Shown piece after piece: positions 18,689 to 28,600 of a DNA stretch of 64,000 nucleotides; position 1 is the first letter of the stretch, and every line of letters begins with the position of its first letter. The DNA is from Sphingobacterium siyangense. Lineage in GTDB: Bacteria > Bacteroidota > Bacteroidia > Sphingobacteriales > Sphingobacteriaceae. Below the pieces are notes generated by a model. It worked only from the letters and a program-made list of their open reading frames with translations, was not told where the DNA came from and did no database searches. The position numbers and the translations under genes were made by a program. The DNA lies in NCBI RefSeq assembly GCF_007830445.1, contig NZ_VLKR01000015.1, positions 1-64,000 of the forward strand, written 5' to 3'.

Positions 18689-19534
18689 ATGGAAATCGTG
18701 TTGAGCAAAATATTATCGCAAATCCGCCGTCAGGAAGACAAACTTTCTTCCCAAATGATGCCGCCTGCGGAAGAGGCTTATCAAATGACATTGTTCCTGA
18801 ATGAAATGCTGTGTGCCATAAAAGCCCAGGTCTTACAAAACGGCTTTACAGATGAGCAACAAGAGATAGACTTTTTCAAGAACATCAAACCGCAGATAAT
18901 GGGAAAACTCATCTACTATAATAAGGTGTTCCGCATCGAAACTACCTGCCCCATAAACAATGCAAGGATACACCAGAGCTATTATGAGAACCAACTCAAA
19001 GTCCTGCAATCGGAATATATGGAAAGTGTCTGCAACGTGGATTTTTACAGGTATTACCGTTCCGGCAGGACAGACCGTGACCATATTTATTTCAGGCTTG
19101 GACAAATCAACTATCACGATGGATTAAAAAGCGGTGTATTTGAAATAGACCTTAGTTTTTCCACCTATTATGACAACAAGATAGCCCGTATCGTTGCCAA
19201 TGAAATGCTTTACACCTACCTGCTTACCAAAATCAATCCCCAAGAAAGTCCCGATATGGTCTTGGCGAACGTAGATACCAACAAAGATATTTCGTGGACT
19301 AACTCACAGAATGCACTTATTGAACTGATATACGCCCTGTATGCTTCGGCATCTGTTTCCCACGGCAATATCGGTATCCGGCAACTGGCTTTGATTTTTC
19401 AAGTGCTGTTCCGAACGCCATTGAATGACATACATCACGCTTTTCATAGGATGAAAACCCGAAGCGGTTCCCGGACTGCATTTTTAGACCAGCTTAAAAC
19501 CGCACTGGAAGAATATATGGACAAAGACCTTTAA
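18689..19534 (+). CDS. rteC: RteC-family regulator of ICE excision
   Basis: This 281-residue RteC-domain protein has conserved features DFYRYYRSGRTDRDHIYF and, near the C-terminus, WTNSQNALIELIYAL. In CTnDOT, RteC is the DNA-binding activator of the xis2c-xis2d-orf3-exc operon that controls excision and transfer. Here it immediately precedes genes in that same order (two HTH genes, DUF3945 protein, topoisomerase III), which supports the same role. It has its own terminator. No rteA/rteB or tetQ accompanies it, so the upstream signal must differ from tetracycline-induced CTnDOT. Confidence 0.88.
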   Translation: MEIVLSKILSQIRRQEDKLSSQMMPPAEEAYQMTLFLNEMLCAIKAQVLQNGFTDEQQEIDFFKNIKPQIMGKLIYYNKVFRIETTCPINNARIHQSYYENQLKVLQSEYMESVCNVDFYRYYRSGRTDRDHIYFRLGQINYHDGLKSGVFEIDLSFSTYYDNKIARIVANEMLYTYLLTKINPQESPDMVLANVDTNKDISWTNSQNALIELIYALYASASVSHGNIGIRQLALIFQVLFRTPLNDIHHAFHRMKTRSGSRTAFLDQLKTALEEYMDKDL

Positions 19535-19559
19535 TCCGGGTAAATCATCATACATCAGG

Positions 19560-19590
19560 AGCAGTACATTTTTGTGTGCTGCTTTTTTTT
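19560..19590 (+). terminator. Terminator of rteC
   Basis: AGCAGTACA and TGTGCTGCT pair with one G-U around a T-rich loop, and an eight-T run follows. It separates rteC from the HTH operon. Confidence 0.75.
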
Positions 19591-19604
19591 GCTTCGTTAT
19601 TCAC

Positions 19605-19743
19605 GCTTCGCCAATATCTACCAATTGGCGAAGCCTACCTGTTTACAAGTTTTTTCTTGTCCTATTTCAACAAAATCCATAATCCATAAGGCTTTATACG
19701 AATTGCAAAAATCTTCAAAAAACTGCAAAACCAATTGGCGAGG
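19605..19743 (+). promoter_or_regulatory. Candidate RteC operator in front of the HTH (xis-like) operon
   Basis: A perfect 11-bp inverted repeat, GCTTCGCCAAT (19605-19615) and ATTGGCGAAGC (19624-19634), has an 8-nt spacer. The string CCAATTGGCGA (19621-19631) is repeated at 19731-19741, 110 nt downstream. RteC of CTnDOT is known to bind inverted half-sites upstream of xis2c. This is the only strong dyad in the corresponding interval and lies 170 nt before the first HTH gene. The assignment rests on position and symmetry only. Confidence 0.5.
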
Positions 19744-19750
19744 GTTGGCG

Positions 19751-19783
19751 GACAAACTCTGCCACCCTTGGCAACTTTGCACA
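19751..19783 (+). repeat. Weak copy of the 10-bp-phased GCC element
   Basis: Units begin GAC (19751), GCC (19761), GCA (19771) and ACA (19781), with ACAAACTCTGCC resembling the ACAAACACTGCC core of better copies. No -7 box follows at the standard distance. It may be a degenerate relative of the ICE promoter element. Confidence 0.35.
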
Positions 19784-19805
19784 GTAAAGATTAAATACTT
19801 GTGCA

Positions 19806-20159
19806 ATGAAAATAATAACAATTGAAGAAGAAGCCTGGATACAGCTCAACAACCGCATCAATGCCATTGCGGATTATCTGAAAAGATTGGAAGATACCAG
19901 CTATGACGACCTGTGGCTTAATAACCACGAGGTCTGCCAGTACCTACATATCAGCGAAAAGACCTTGTGGCGTATGCGTACCAACGGCGAGATTGCCTAT
20001 TCAAAACTTTATGGGCAATACTTCTATACCATTGGTGCTATCCAAGATATGCTCAATGCCAATGCCATACAAAGCAGCGATGAATATGTGCAAGAGCTTA
20101 TGGCGAAAGGCAAAAGCTATATCGAAAAAGGCAGAAAGCTGAACACAGGCAAAAAATAG
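19806..20159 (+). CDS. Small HTH_17 DNA-binding protein (Xis2c-like)
   Basis: This 117-residue protein has a coiled N-terminus (about 1-35), then a MerR-like winged HTH typical of helix-turn-helix domain 17 proteins: WLNNHEVCQYLHISEKTLWRM (about 38-58), and SKLYGQYFYTIGAI for the wing. In CTnDOT the equivalent position is xis2c, whose product helps excision and regulates transfer genes. It is followed 26 nt later by a second protein of the same type. Function in DNA bending or recombination directionality is inferred from position. Confidence 0.78.
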   Translation: MKIITIEEEAWIQLNNRINAIADYLKRLEDTSYDDLWLNNHEVCQYLHISEKTLWRMRTNGEIAYSKLYGQYFYTIGAIQDMLNANAIQSSDEYVQELMAKGKSYIEKGRKLNTGKK

Positions 20160-20185
20160 GTATGAACCCTTAAAAGTATATCCCT

Positions 20186-20467
20186 ATGAATATTGACAGA
20201 ATGGATTTCCTGGCTTGGATGGAACGCATAATGAGCCGCTTTGATATGCTTAGCGACCATATTGAAGAACTGAAAAAGAAACACAACAGCATTGACGGAG
20301 AGGTATTGCTTGACAATCAGGATTTGCTTCAAATGCTGAAAATAAGCAACCGTTCCCTGCAACGGTATCGCTCTATCGGGAAGCTGCCTTACTATACCAT
20401 TAGCGGAAAATTGTATTACAAGCTGTCCGACGTGCATCAGTTCATAAGGGAAAGTTTCAACAAATAA
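20186..20467 (+). CDS. Small HTH_17 DNA-binding protein (Xis2d-like)
   Basis: This 93-residue protein has the same plan as its neighbour: an N-terminal helix, then LLDNQDLLQMLKISNRSLQRY and a wing with YYTISGKLYYKLSDV. In CTnDOT the second gene, xis2d, is needed for excision and, with Xis2c and Exc, stimulates the tra and mob promoters. That makes this pair the leading candidate to bind the phased GCC element. A promoter copy starts 4 nt after its stop. Confidence 0.78.
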   Translation: MNIDRMDFLAWMERIMSRFDMLSDHIEELKKKHNSIDGEVLLDNQDLLQMLKISNRSLQRYRSIGKLPYYTISGKLYYKLSDVHQFIRESFNK

Positions 20468-20471
20468 GAAT

Positions 20472-20541
20472 GCCAATGAACGCCAAACACTGCCTTTGAG
20501 TGCCACTTCGGGCAGTGTAGTGAACGCTTCCACTACTTTCG
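20472..20541 (+). promoter_or_regulatory. Phased-GCC promoter of the DUF3945-topB operon
   Basis: GCC triplets start at 20472, 20482, 20492 and 20502, exactly one helical turn apart. The last unit is GCCACTTCG. A -7-like box TACTTTCG starts at 20534, 32 nt after the last GCC. The ATG of the DUF3945 gene is at 20568. This is the cleanest copy of the element. Confidence 0.7.
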
Positions 20542-20567
20542 GCGGTAAACTTTAAATTTTTAAGATT

Positions 20568-22031
20568 ATGAGCGAAGAAACAACAAACAAGCAGGAAATG
20601 CCCGAACAGCTTTCGGACATATTGCTGGTGCTGGATAAGGAAAAAAAGAAAATCCAAGCCGTAAAAAGCATTGATGAGAACGGTAAAATGGAAACCGTTG
20701 ACCCCACCAAGAAAAACGAAAACCAGTTTATGCGTGTGGACAAGCACGGCGATTTCTTTTCCAATTTCTTCTCCAACTTTTTCAGCCAGTTGAAGAACCC
20801 CACCAACTTTTCATTTTTCAAAGTGCCTGCACCTATCGCTGTTGATACGGCAACCGAAATGCAGAAGCAGGTAAATACCCCTACTCCCGATGGCGAAAAA
20901 CTGATGAAAGAACACGAGGTAAAACCGGAAACCCCGCAAGAACAGAAACAAGAAAATAAAAAAGATATGGAAACAACACAGACAACGCCGGAAACGAGCG
21001 AATACCGCTTCAAGCCGGAACAGATTGATTGGGAAACAATGAACAATCTTGGATTAAGCAAGGAGTACCTGGAAAAAAGAAACCTGCTCGACCCCTTGTT
21101 GAGGGGTTACAAAACCAATGAGCTTGTGCCTATCGGTGTAAACCTTGACACTGCCATTGTCCGTACCGATGCACGATTGTCATTACAGCTTGCCGAAGAC
21201 GGTAAGGTCGTGGCGGCAATACACGGTGTACGCAGGGAGCCTAACCTGAATATGGAATTTTTCGGGCACAAGTTTACCGATGAGGATAAGAAAAATCTGC
21301 TCCAAACGGGCAATATGGGGCGTATTGTCGATTTGAAAAACACCAAAACAGGGGAAATGATGCCGTCCATTGTCAGCGTGGACAGGCTGACCAATGAGCT
21401 GATTGCATTAAAGACAGATTTCATCAAAATTCCCGATGAAATAAAGGGCGTAAAACTGAATGACGGGCAAAAGCAAACTTTAATGGAGGGCAAACCGCTT
21501 TATTTAGAGGGAATGATTTCCGCGAAAGGAACGGAGTTCAATGCAAACGTACAGTTCAATGCAGACAAACGCTATGTGGAGTTCCTGTTTGACAGGAGCA
21601 ACAATAATCAGCAGTCGCAAAGCAACCAGCAAAATAACCAACAAAGCCAATCCAATGAAATTCCGAGAACTTTCAGGGGCAAGGAACTCAACGATGAACA
21701 ATACGATAAGTTCAAGGCCGGGCAAACCGTCTATGTTGATGGTTTGGTAGATAAGAAAGGTCAGAAATACCAGGGCTATATCACGCTCAACAAGGATACC
21801 AATAGAACGGAGTTCTCCTTTCAAAATCCGAACAAGCTCAAAGAGCAGACGAAACCTACCGAAGCCAACAAAACGCAGACGGCAGTCAATTCGGAGGGCA
21901 AGACCAACGAAGCGACCAAAAATATCAAAGAGCCTTTGAAGACAGGTCAGCAAACCCCGAAAGACAAAAAGCAGCAGGAACAACAGGAAAAGCCAAAAGC
22001 CCCTGCAAAATCAAGAGGCGTAAAAAGATAA
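20568..22031 (+). CDS. DUF4099/DUF3945-repeat protein (CTnDOT orf3-like)
   Basis: This is a 487-residue soluble protein. An N-terminal Lys/Glu-rich region leads into a DUF4099-type block (about 140-290, with LVPIGVNLDTAIVRTDARLS). At least two DUF3945 repeats follow, recognisable by VKLNDGQKQTLMEGKPLYLEG and GKELNDEQYDKFKAGQTVYVDG, and then a low-complexity Gln/Asn/Lys tail. It is always next to topB in these elements (orf3-exc in CTnDOT). Its biochemical role is unknown, and a nucleic-acid or topoisomerase partner role is inferred from the conserved pairing. It ends 3 nt before topB. Confidence 0.8.
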   Translation: MSEETTNKQEMPEQLSDILLVLDKEKKKIQAVKSIDENGKMETVDPTKKNENQFMRVDKHGDFFSNFFSNFFSQLKNPTNFSFFKVPAPIAVDTATEMQKQVNTPTPDGEKLMKEHEVKPETPQEQKQENKKDMETTQTTPETSEYRFKPEQIDWETMNNLGLSKEYLEKRNLLDPLLRGYKTNELVPIGVNLDTAIVRTDARLSLQLAEDGKVVAAIHGVRREPNLNMEFFGHKFTDEDKKNLLQTGNMGRIVDLKNTKTGEMMPSIVSVDRLTNELIALKTDFIKIPDEIKGVKLNDGQKQTLMEGKPLYLEGMISAKGTEFNANVQFNADKRYVEFLFDRSNNNQQSQSNQQNNQQSQSNEIPRTFRGKELNDEQYDKFKAGQTVYVDGLVDKKGQKYQGYITLNKDTNRTEFSFQNPNKLKEQTKPTEANKTQTAVNSEGKTNEATKNIKEPLKTGQQTPKDKKQQEQQEKPKAPAKSRGVKR

Positions 22032-22034
22032 AGT

Positions 22035-24122
22035 ATGAAAACAATCATTGCAGAAAAACCAAGCGTAGCAAGGGAAATAGCCAGCCTGTTGGGGGCATCC
22101 GATAAAAAGGACGGCTACCTGACGGGCAACGGCTATTTTGTTACCTGGGCATTCGGACACCTTATCGGGTTGGGAATGCCCGAAGATTACGGCATATCTG
22201 GATTTGACAAATCAGCCCTGCCAATATTGCCCAACCCGTTTTTGCTGACCGTCCACAAGGTTAAAAAAGACAAAGGCTATACTGCTGATGCAGGAGCATT
22301 AAAACAACTGAAAGTCATCAAAGAACTATTCAATAAAAGCGATAGCATTATTGTAGCAACCGATGCCGGACGTGAGGGCGAATTGATATTTCGCTATATC
22401 TACGAACACCTGAAATGCAGCAAACCGTTTGAACGCCTTTGGATAAGCTCCCTTACCGAAAAAGCCATCAAACAGGGATTTGACAACCTGAAAGACGGAA
22501 AGGAATTTGACGGATTGTACCAGGCTGCACAAGGTAGAAGCCGTGCCGATTGGCTCGTAGGTATCAATGCGACACAGGCACTTTCCATAGTCGCAGGAAA
22601 CGGCATTTATTCGCTTGGCAGGGTGCAAACGCCTACACTCGCTCTCATTTGCAAACGCTATCTGGAAAACAAAAACTTCTCGATAAAACAATATTGGCAG
22701 ATAAAGTTGTTGCATAACAAAGAGTTCATTGATTTTAAAAGTCTTTCCAAAACCAAATGGGAAAACCAAAAGCAGGCAGAAGATACGCTTAGGTCTATTG
22801 AAAGGAACGGGAATACGATTACCGTTACATCGGTAGAAACCAAAAGTGTTACAGAGCAACCGCCTTTATTGTTTGACCTGACAGGTCTGCAAAAGGAAGC
22901 CAACAAAAAGCTCAACCTTTCTGCCGAAGAAACCCTCAACATTGCCCAAAGCCTGTACGAAAAGAAGTTTATTACCTATCCCCGCACCGGAAGCAAATAC
23001 ATTCCCGAAGATATGTGGGCGGAAATCCCCAACCTTGTAAGGGCTTTGCAGGACCGGGAAACCTGTAAGCAAGCCGTATCCAATATGAAATGGGGACGCT
23101 TCAATAAACGTATTGTAAACGATTTGCGAGTTACCGACCACCACGGTTTGTTGATTACCGATAAAATGCCGTCAGATCTGAATGCAAAGGAAAATGCGGT
23201 TTATGATATGATTGCCTTTCGGTTACTCGAAGCCATATCACAAGCCTGCATCAAAGAGATTACCGATGTCGGTTTACAGGCATCGCATTACGATTTTGCG
23301 GCAAAAGGCTGTAAGGTTACGGAACCGGGCTGGCGCACCATTAAAGGCAGTTTTACGGACGATGATACCGAACCGATACAGGATTTGCCCGAACTGAAAA
23401 AGGGCGATGAACTTAAAATAAAGGAAGCTGCCGTTCTGGAAAAGAAAACCAAACCGCCTGTGCTTTATACCGAGGCCGGGCTTTTATCGGCAATGGAAAC
23501 TGCCGGAAAAGAAATCGAAAATGAGGAAGAACGGAAGGCACTGCAAAATATCGGTATCGGCACCCCTGCTACAAGAGCATCCATAATTGAAACCCTATTT
23601 ACCCGAAATTATATCCAAAGGGAAAAGAAATCCTTAATCCCTACCGAAAAGGGTTTGCAGGTGTATGAACTCGTCAAAGACCGGAAAATTGCAGATGTGG
23701 CAATGACAGCCGAATGGGAACTGGCATTGCAGAAAATTGAAACGGGCGAAGCGGATGCCGGAGCGTTCCAAAAGGAAATGGAAACCTACGCTTCCTCCAT
23801 TACCGAAGAATTGTTGCAGACTTCCATTGCCAATAGTAACCTGCTGAAATTGCTTTGCCCGAAGTGCAAAAGCCAACATTTGATTATCCGTGACAAGATT
23901 GTTAAATGCCCCGATGAAGTTTGTAGCTGGGTACAGTTCCGCAATGTGTGTGGTGTACAAGTCAGTGTATCCGATATTGAAAATCTTGTCAATAAAGGTA
24001 AAACCTCACTCATCAAAAGAATGACCAGCAAAGCCGGAAAGAAATTCGATGCCTATATCGTATTGAATGAGGATTGCAATACCTCTTTTGAATTTCAGAA
24101 AAATAAAAGCTACAAAAAGTAA
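22035..24122 (+). CDS. topB: DNA topoisomerase III (Exc homologue)
   Basis: This is a 695-residue type IA topoisomerase. It has an N-terminal TOPRIM domain with DAGREGE (about 111-117), QGRSRADWLVGINATQA, and the active-site block FITYPRTGS with catalytic Tyr (about 316). A short C-terminal zinc-ribbon part (CPKCKS and a later CPDEVC) completes it. It would nick, pass and reseal single strands. In CTnDOT the counterpart Exc is needed for full excision, although its topoisomerase activity is reported to be dispensable. It overlaps the next ATG by one nucleotide. Confidence 0.95.
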   Translation: MKTIIAEKPSVAREIASLLGASDKKDGYLTGNGYFVTWAFGHLIGLGMPEDYGISGFDKSALPILPNPFLLTVHKVKKDKGYTADAGALKQLKVIKELFNKSDSIIVATDAGREGELIFRYIYEHLKCSKPFERLWISSLTEKAIKQGFDNLKDGKEFDGLYQAAQGRSRADWLVGINATQALSIVAGNGIYSLGRVQTPTLALICKRYLENKNFSIKQYWQIKLLHNKEFIDFKSLSKTKWENQKQAEDTLRSIERNGNTITVTSVETKSVTEQPPLLFDLTGLQKEANKKLNLSAEETLNIAQSLYEKKFITYPRTGSKYIPEDMWAEIPNLVRALQDRETCKQAVSNMKWGRFNKRIVNDLRVTDHHGLLITDKMPSDLNAKENAVYDMIAFRLLEAISQACIKEITDVGLQASHYDFAAKGCKVTEPGWRTIKGSFTDDDTEPIQDLPELKKGDELKIKEAAVLEKKTKPPVLYTEAGLLSAMETAGKEIENEEERKALQNIGIGTPATRASIIETLFTRNYIQREKKSLIPTEKGLQVYELVKDRKIADVAMTAEWELALQKIETGEADAGAFQKEMETYASSITEELLQTSIANSNLLKLLCPKCKSQHLIIRDKIVKCPDEVCSWVQFRNVCGVQVSVSDIENLVNKGKTSLIKRMTSKAGKKFDAYIVLNEDCNTSFEFQKNKSYKK

Positions 24123-25003
24123 TGGAAAATAAACTCATTGTTACCAGTAAGGAAATCGAAAACCGGATTTACAATGTAAGGGGAAAACAGGTAATGCTGG
24201 ACACTGACCTCGCAGGTATTTATCAGGTAGAAACCAAAGTATTCAACCAGGCAGTAAAACGTAACGCTGAACGCTTCCCTGAAAACTTCTGTTTTCAGCT
24301 CACTCCCGAAGAGTGGGAAGTTTTAAGGTCACAAATTGTGACCTTAAACGCAGGAAGAGGCCAGCACCGAAAATACCTGCCTTTTGTGTTTACCGAACAA
24401 GGCGTGGCGATGCTTTCCGGCGTATTGAAAAGTGCAGTTGCGATACAGGTAAGCATCGAAATAATGAATGCTTTCGTAGAAATGCGGAAAATGTTGATTA
24501 GTAACGCATCCCTGTTTCATCGTTTGGATAAAATTGAATTGAAGCAATTGGAAGCCGACCAAAAGTTTGAGGAAATCTTTAAGGCTCTGGAAAGCGACAA
24601 GCTCCACAGCGACAAAGGGATTTTCTATGACGGGCAGATATTTGATGCCTATGCCTTTGTTTCAGATATTATACGAAATGCGCAAAGGTCAATTATCCTG
24701 ATTGATAATTACGTGGACGATACGGTGCTTACCCTGCTCGGAAAGCGTGGGCAATCCGTATCAGCAACGATTTATACCAAAAGTATCAGCAACCAACTAC
24801 AACTGGATTTACAGCGTTACAACAGCCAATACCCGGCTATCGACATTCACGTTTTTATACAGGCACACGACAGGTTTCTCATTATAGACGGGACAGATTT
24901 GTACCACATCGGGGCATCCCTCAAAGACCTGGGCAAAAAATGGTTTGCCTTTTCAAGAATGGATATTGAGGTTGGCAAAATGCTTCAGATTTTAAACCAC
25001 TGA
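24122..25003 (+). CDS. ORF6N-domain protein with PLD-like C-terminus
   Basis: This 293-residue protein has an ORF6N DNA-binding domain (about 5-125) with VMLDTDLAGIYQVETKVFNQA and FTEQGVAMLSGVL, then a coiled linker (about 125-165). A C-terminal domain contains HDRFLIID (249-256), which fits the HxKx4D phospholipase-D-type motif with Lys replaced by Arg, followed by GASLKDLGKK. ORF6N domains are common in phages and mobile elements. The combination could be a DNA-binding nuclease-like or inactive regulator. It shares the topB operon (ATG overlaps the topB stop) and is closed by a terminator. Confidence 0.8.
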   Translation: MENKLIVTSKEIENRIYNVRGKQVMLDTDLAGIYQVETKVFNQAVKRNAERFPENFCFQLTPEEWEVLRSQIVTLNAGRGQHRKYLPFVFTEQGVAMLSGVLKSAVAIQVSIEIMNAFVEMRKMLISNASLFHRLDKIELKQLEADQKFEEIFKALESDKLHSDKGIFYDGQIFDAYAFVSDIIRNAQRSIILIDNYVDDTVLTLLGKRGQSVSATIYTKSISNQLQLDLQRYNSQYPAIDIHVFIQAHDRFLIIDGTDLYHIGASLKDLGKKWFAFSRMDIEVGKMLQILNH

Positions 25004-25031
25004 CACTCTCTTTATTTATGAATACTGTTTT

Positions 25032-25063
25032 CAACGGCGTTTATCGCCGTTGTTTTTGTTTTT
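25032..25063 (+). terminator. Terminator of the DUF3945-topB-ORF6N operon
   Basis: CAACGGCG and CGCCGTTG form a perfect GC-rich 8-bp stem with a TTTAT loop, then TTTTTGTTTTT. Confidence 0.9.
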
Positions 25064-25096
25064 AGTAAGCAGATTTTTTCACAATCATTCTATCAC

Positions 25097-25166
25097 GCCA
25101 AATCCTGCCTCTCAAAGCCAAACACTACCACTTCTTCAAAGGCTCTTATCTACCGCTATAATTTTA
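25097..25166 (+). promoter_or_regulatory. Phased-GCC promoter of the DUF1896-helicase operon
   Basis: Units start at 25097 (GCC), 25107 (GCC), 25117 (GCC) and 25127 (ACC). A -7-like box TAATTTTA starts at 25159, again 32 nt after the last unit. It lies directly after the preceding operon's terminator and 34 nt before the DUF1896 ATG. Confidence 0.65.
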
Positions 25167-25199
25167 GGGTTCAAGTGAAATTCTAAACAAAATTATAGT

Positions 25200-25637
25200 A
25201 TGAGTACACAGCAAAAAGACCTATCGTATTTCAGATTACGATTGCAAGAATTACTAAGCAGCAGCTTCCCCGAAAAGGCACACGACCAAAAATTTATCGA
25301 CCAGCGTTCCTCGTGGGCTGCCAACGCATACGAGGGTGCGTTCCGTTCGGGAAACGCCATTGAGCAATGCAACGAGATAGCCAATTACATTCTTTTCGAG
25401 GGCTTGCATTTCTCCAAATTCGACACCGTTTTCCAGGTAGTATGCAATGAGTTTGACACCCTGATGGCAGACGAGGAACTGCGACCGTTCGCCCTTAAAA
25501 TGTTCCCTGTCTGCGAGCCTGTTTTTTCAAGATATACACTAACCGATGATTTCGCATACAGTTATGAGTTTGATTTACTCTATACCGAAATAACCGGAGC
25601 CATCGCAATATGGATAGAAGAAAATGGGCTTCAGTAA
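25200..25637 (+). CDS. DUF1896 protein
   Basis: This 145-residue acidic soluble protein matches the DUF1896 family seen next to the large methylase-helicase in Bacteroidota conjugative elements. Visible blocks are [10 protein letters not shown] near the N-terminus, [16 protein letters not shown], and a C-terminal [17 protein letters not shown]. Its stop overlaps the helicase start by 14 nt, implying coupled translation and probably a physical partnership. The function is unknown. Confidence 0.8.
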   Translation: MSTQQKDLSYFRLRLQELLSSSFPEKAHDQKFIDQRSSWAANAYEGAFRSGNAIEQCNEIANYILFEGLHFSKFDTVFQVVCNEFDTLMADEELRPFALKMFPVCEPVFSRYTLTDDFAYSYEFDLLYTEITGAIAIWIEENGLQ

Positions 25638-28600
25638 AAAGCAACATCTCCAACAGAACATTGATGCCCTGCGAATTGCTTTTAAACTTGAAAAGGAGAA
25701 ACGACAAGCCACCGTAGGCGAAAGACTGCTAATGATGCAATACAGCGGATTTGGTGGTCTTAAATTCGTCCTTAACCCCATAGCCGAAGATATAGACATC
25801 AACCATTGGAGAAAGACGGAACACGACCTTTTCCCACTCACGCAGGAACTCCACCGGCTACTCAAAGAAAACGCCCAGGACGATAAGCAATACCGCCGTT
25901 ATGTGGACAGTATGAAAAGTTCCGTACTGACGGCATTTTATACCCCGCCACAGGTCATATATGCGATTTCTACAACCTTGCGTGAAAGCGGTGTCAATAT
26001 TCAGAAATTTCTCGAACCCTCCGCAGGTATTGGTACGTTCATACAATCCTTTTCCGAAAATCAGAATGCCAATATTACCGCCTATGAAAAGGATTTGCTG
26101 ACAGGTAAAATCTTAAAACAACTTTACCCCGAAAGCAATATCCGTGTAAGCGGTTTTGAGGAAATACCCGAAAAGGAACAAAACAGCTATGATGTTATTG
26201 CCAGCAATATCCCGTTTGGCGATACGTCTGTATTTGACCTTTCCTATTCAAGAGGACAAGACCCAGCCCGTGTGCAGGCTGCCCGAAGCATACACAATTA
26301 CTTCTTTCTGAAAGGAACGGATATGCTCCGTGAGGGCGGTATATTGGCTTTCATTACTTCACAGGGCGTTCTCAACAGTCCGAAGAACGAACCGATACGC
26401 AGGGCGTTGATGCAGGATAATGATTTGGTTGCCGCTATACGCTTACCCAATAACCTGTTTGCGGAATATGCAGGCACAGAGGTCGGCAGCGACCTGATTA
26501 TCCTGCAAAAAAATACAGGAAAGGAAATGCTCTCGTGGAGAGAAAACCGCTTTTGTGAAACCTATATCAACCCCAACAACATTTCAGTTAATGTGCTTCT
26601 CGAAAATCCAGCCCGGGTTGTACATACCGATAGTAAATTAGATACTGACCCTTACGGGCAACCGGCACTCATCTATACGCACAAAAACGGAGTGGACGGC
26701 ATTGGCAAAGATTTGAAGCAAATGCTTTCCGAAGATTTTGGAAAATACCTGAATTTGGGTTTATACAAAGGCGAACGGAATGATGAGCCTGTTATCCAAA
26801 TTCCGGTTGAGCCAAAGGTTACAGCTCCGGTCATAGAACCTGTGACCGTTCAGCCGGAACCACAATCACAACTTCTTTCAACTCCGAAAATCATTCAGGA
26901 AAGCCCGCAGGAACTAAAACAGTTGAGCATTTTCGACCTGTTTGAAAATATGGACGAACCTGTGGCAGTTCTTGCTGCGCCTAAAAGAAGCACACAAGCC
27001 AAAAGGCAAAACACGAATAAATCAAGAGCCAATATTGGTCGCCAGCCCGACCTGTTCAGTAGTGCAACGCAGCAACCTTATACACCTCCGGTTTCTAACG
27101 GAACCACTAATGGGGTTGCGGCAACTAATGGCAAAAAACAGGAAGTCATCGGCGACCTGTTTTCTGCAATAAATGGGAATGGCCAGATTGCTCAACCAGC
27201 CGTTCCCGATATTATTCCTGAACCTGCTCCGTACAGTGGTGAACTGCAACCGTTCCACCGTAACGACTGCCTTGTAGTGGATAACGGTTGGGTCGGTCAT
27301 TTGCAAGATGTAGATACAGCAGACGGTACGGCGGTTTTCCACCCTTTGCAATTACCTCCCTTACAGAAAGCAAGAGCCGAAGCCTATATTGGTGTGCGTG
27401 ATGTTTACCAACAGCTTTACACCAAAGAAGCCGAGCAACAGGTTGAACATAAAGGAGAACGGGAAACCCTTAACCGCCTGTACGATGCCTTTGTCAAAAG
27501 TTACGGCAACCTCAACAGTGCCGACAATATCAAGCTCATCAAGACGGATAGTGCGGGCAAGGAAATGCCTTATCTGGAGCGTGTGGTTGGTGGCGTGGTA
27601 CACAAGGCAGATATATTCAGCCGTCCCGTAAGTTTCTCTACCGCAACCATAGCAACCGATAATCCCGAAGAAGCGTTGGCGGCATCGCTGAACAAATACG
27701 GAAGTGTGGATTTGGGCTATATGTCCGAAATCAGCGGTATGACCGCTGATTCGCTGAAAGATGCCCTGCACGGTCGTATTTTCTACAATCCGCTCCAAAA
27801 GGAATACGAAATATCCGAACGCTGGATTGCGGGAAACGTCGTAGAAAAAGCCCAAGAGGTAAGAAACTACATTGAAAACAATCCCGATGATGCTGAAGCC
27901 AAAGCGAGCCTTATCGTATTGGAAGAAGCCCGACCAAGACGTATCGAATTTGAGGAACTGGATTTTAATTTGGGCGAACGGTGGATACCCACAGGCATTT
28001 ATGCCCGTTTTGCTTCGCATCTGTTTGATACGAACGTAAATATCCATTATTCAGAAAGCGCCGATGATTTTTCCGTTAAGTGTGACCAAAAGAATGTGCA
28101 TATATGGGATAAATATGCCGTCAAAGCCGAAAGCCGGACGTTTGACGGGATTGCCCTGCTTAAACATGCCCTTGTCAATACCGTACCTGATATTACTAAA
28201 AAAATCACGATTGATGATAAGGAAGTAAAGGTGCGGGATATGGAAGCCATACAAATGGCGAATACCAAGATTGACGAAATCCGTACCGCCTTTACCGACT
28301 GGCTTCACGCCCAAAATGATGAGTTCAAAACCAGGCTGACCGACCAATATAATGACACGTTTAATTGCTTCGTCCGCCCGAACTATGACGGAACGCATCA
28401 GGACTTTCCGGGATTAGACCGGAAAGCATTAGGCATTGAAGACCTGTATTCAAGCCAAAAGGACACCGTTTGGATGATTAAGCTGAACAACGGTGCTATC
28501 TGCGACCACGAAGTAGGTGCAGGGAAAACACTTGTAATGTGTACCGCCGCACAGGAAATGAAGCGTTTGGGTCTGGCACACAAACCAATGATTATAGGGC

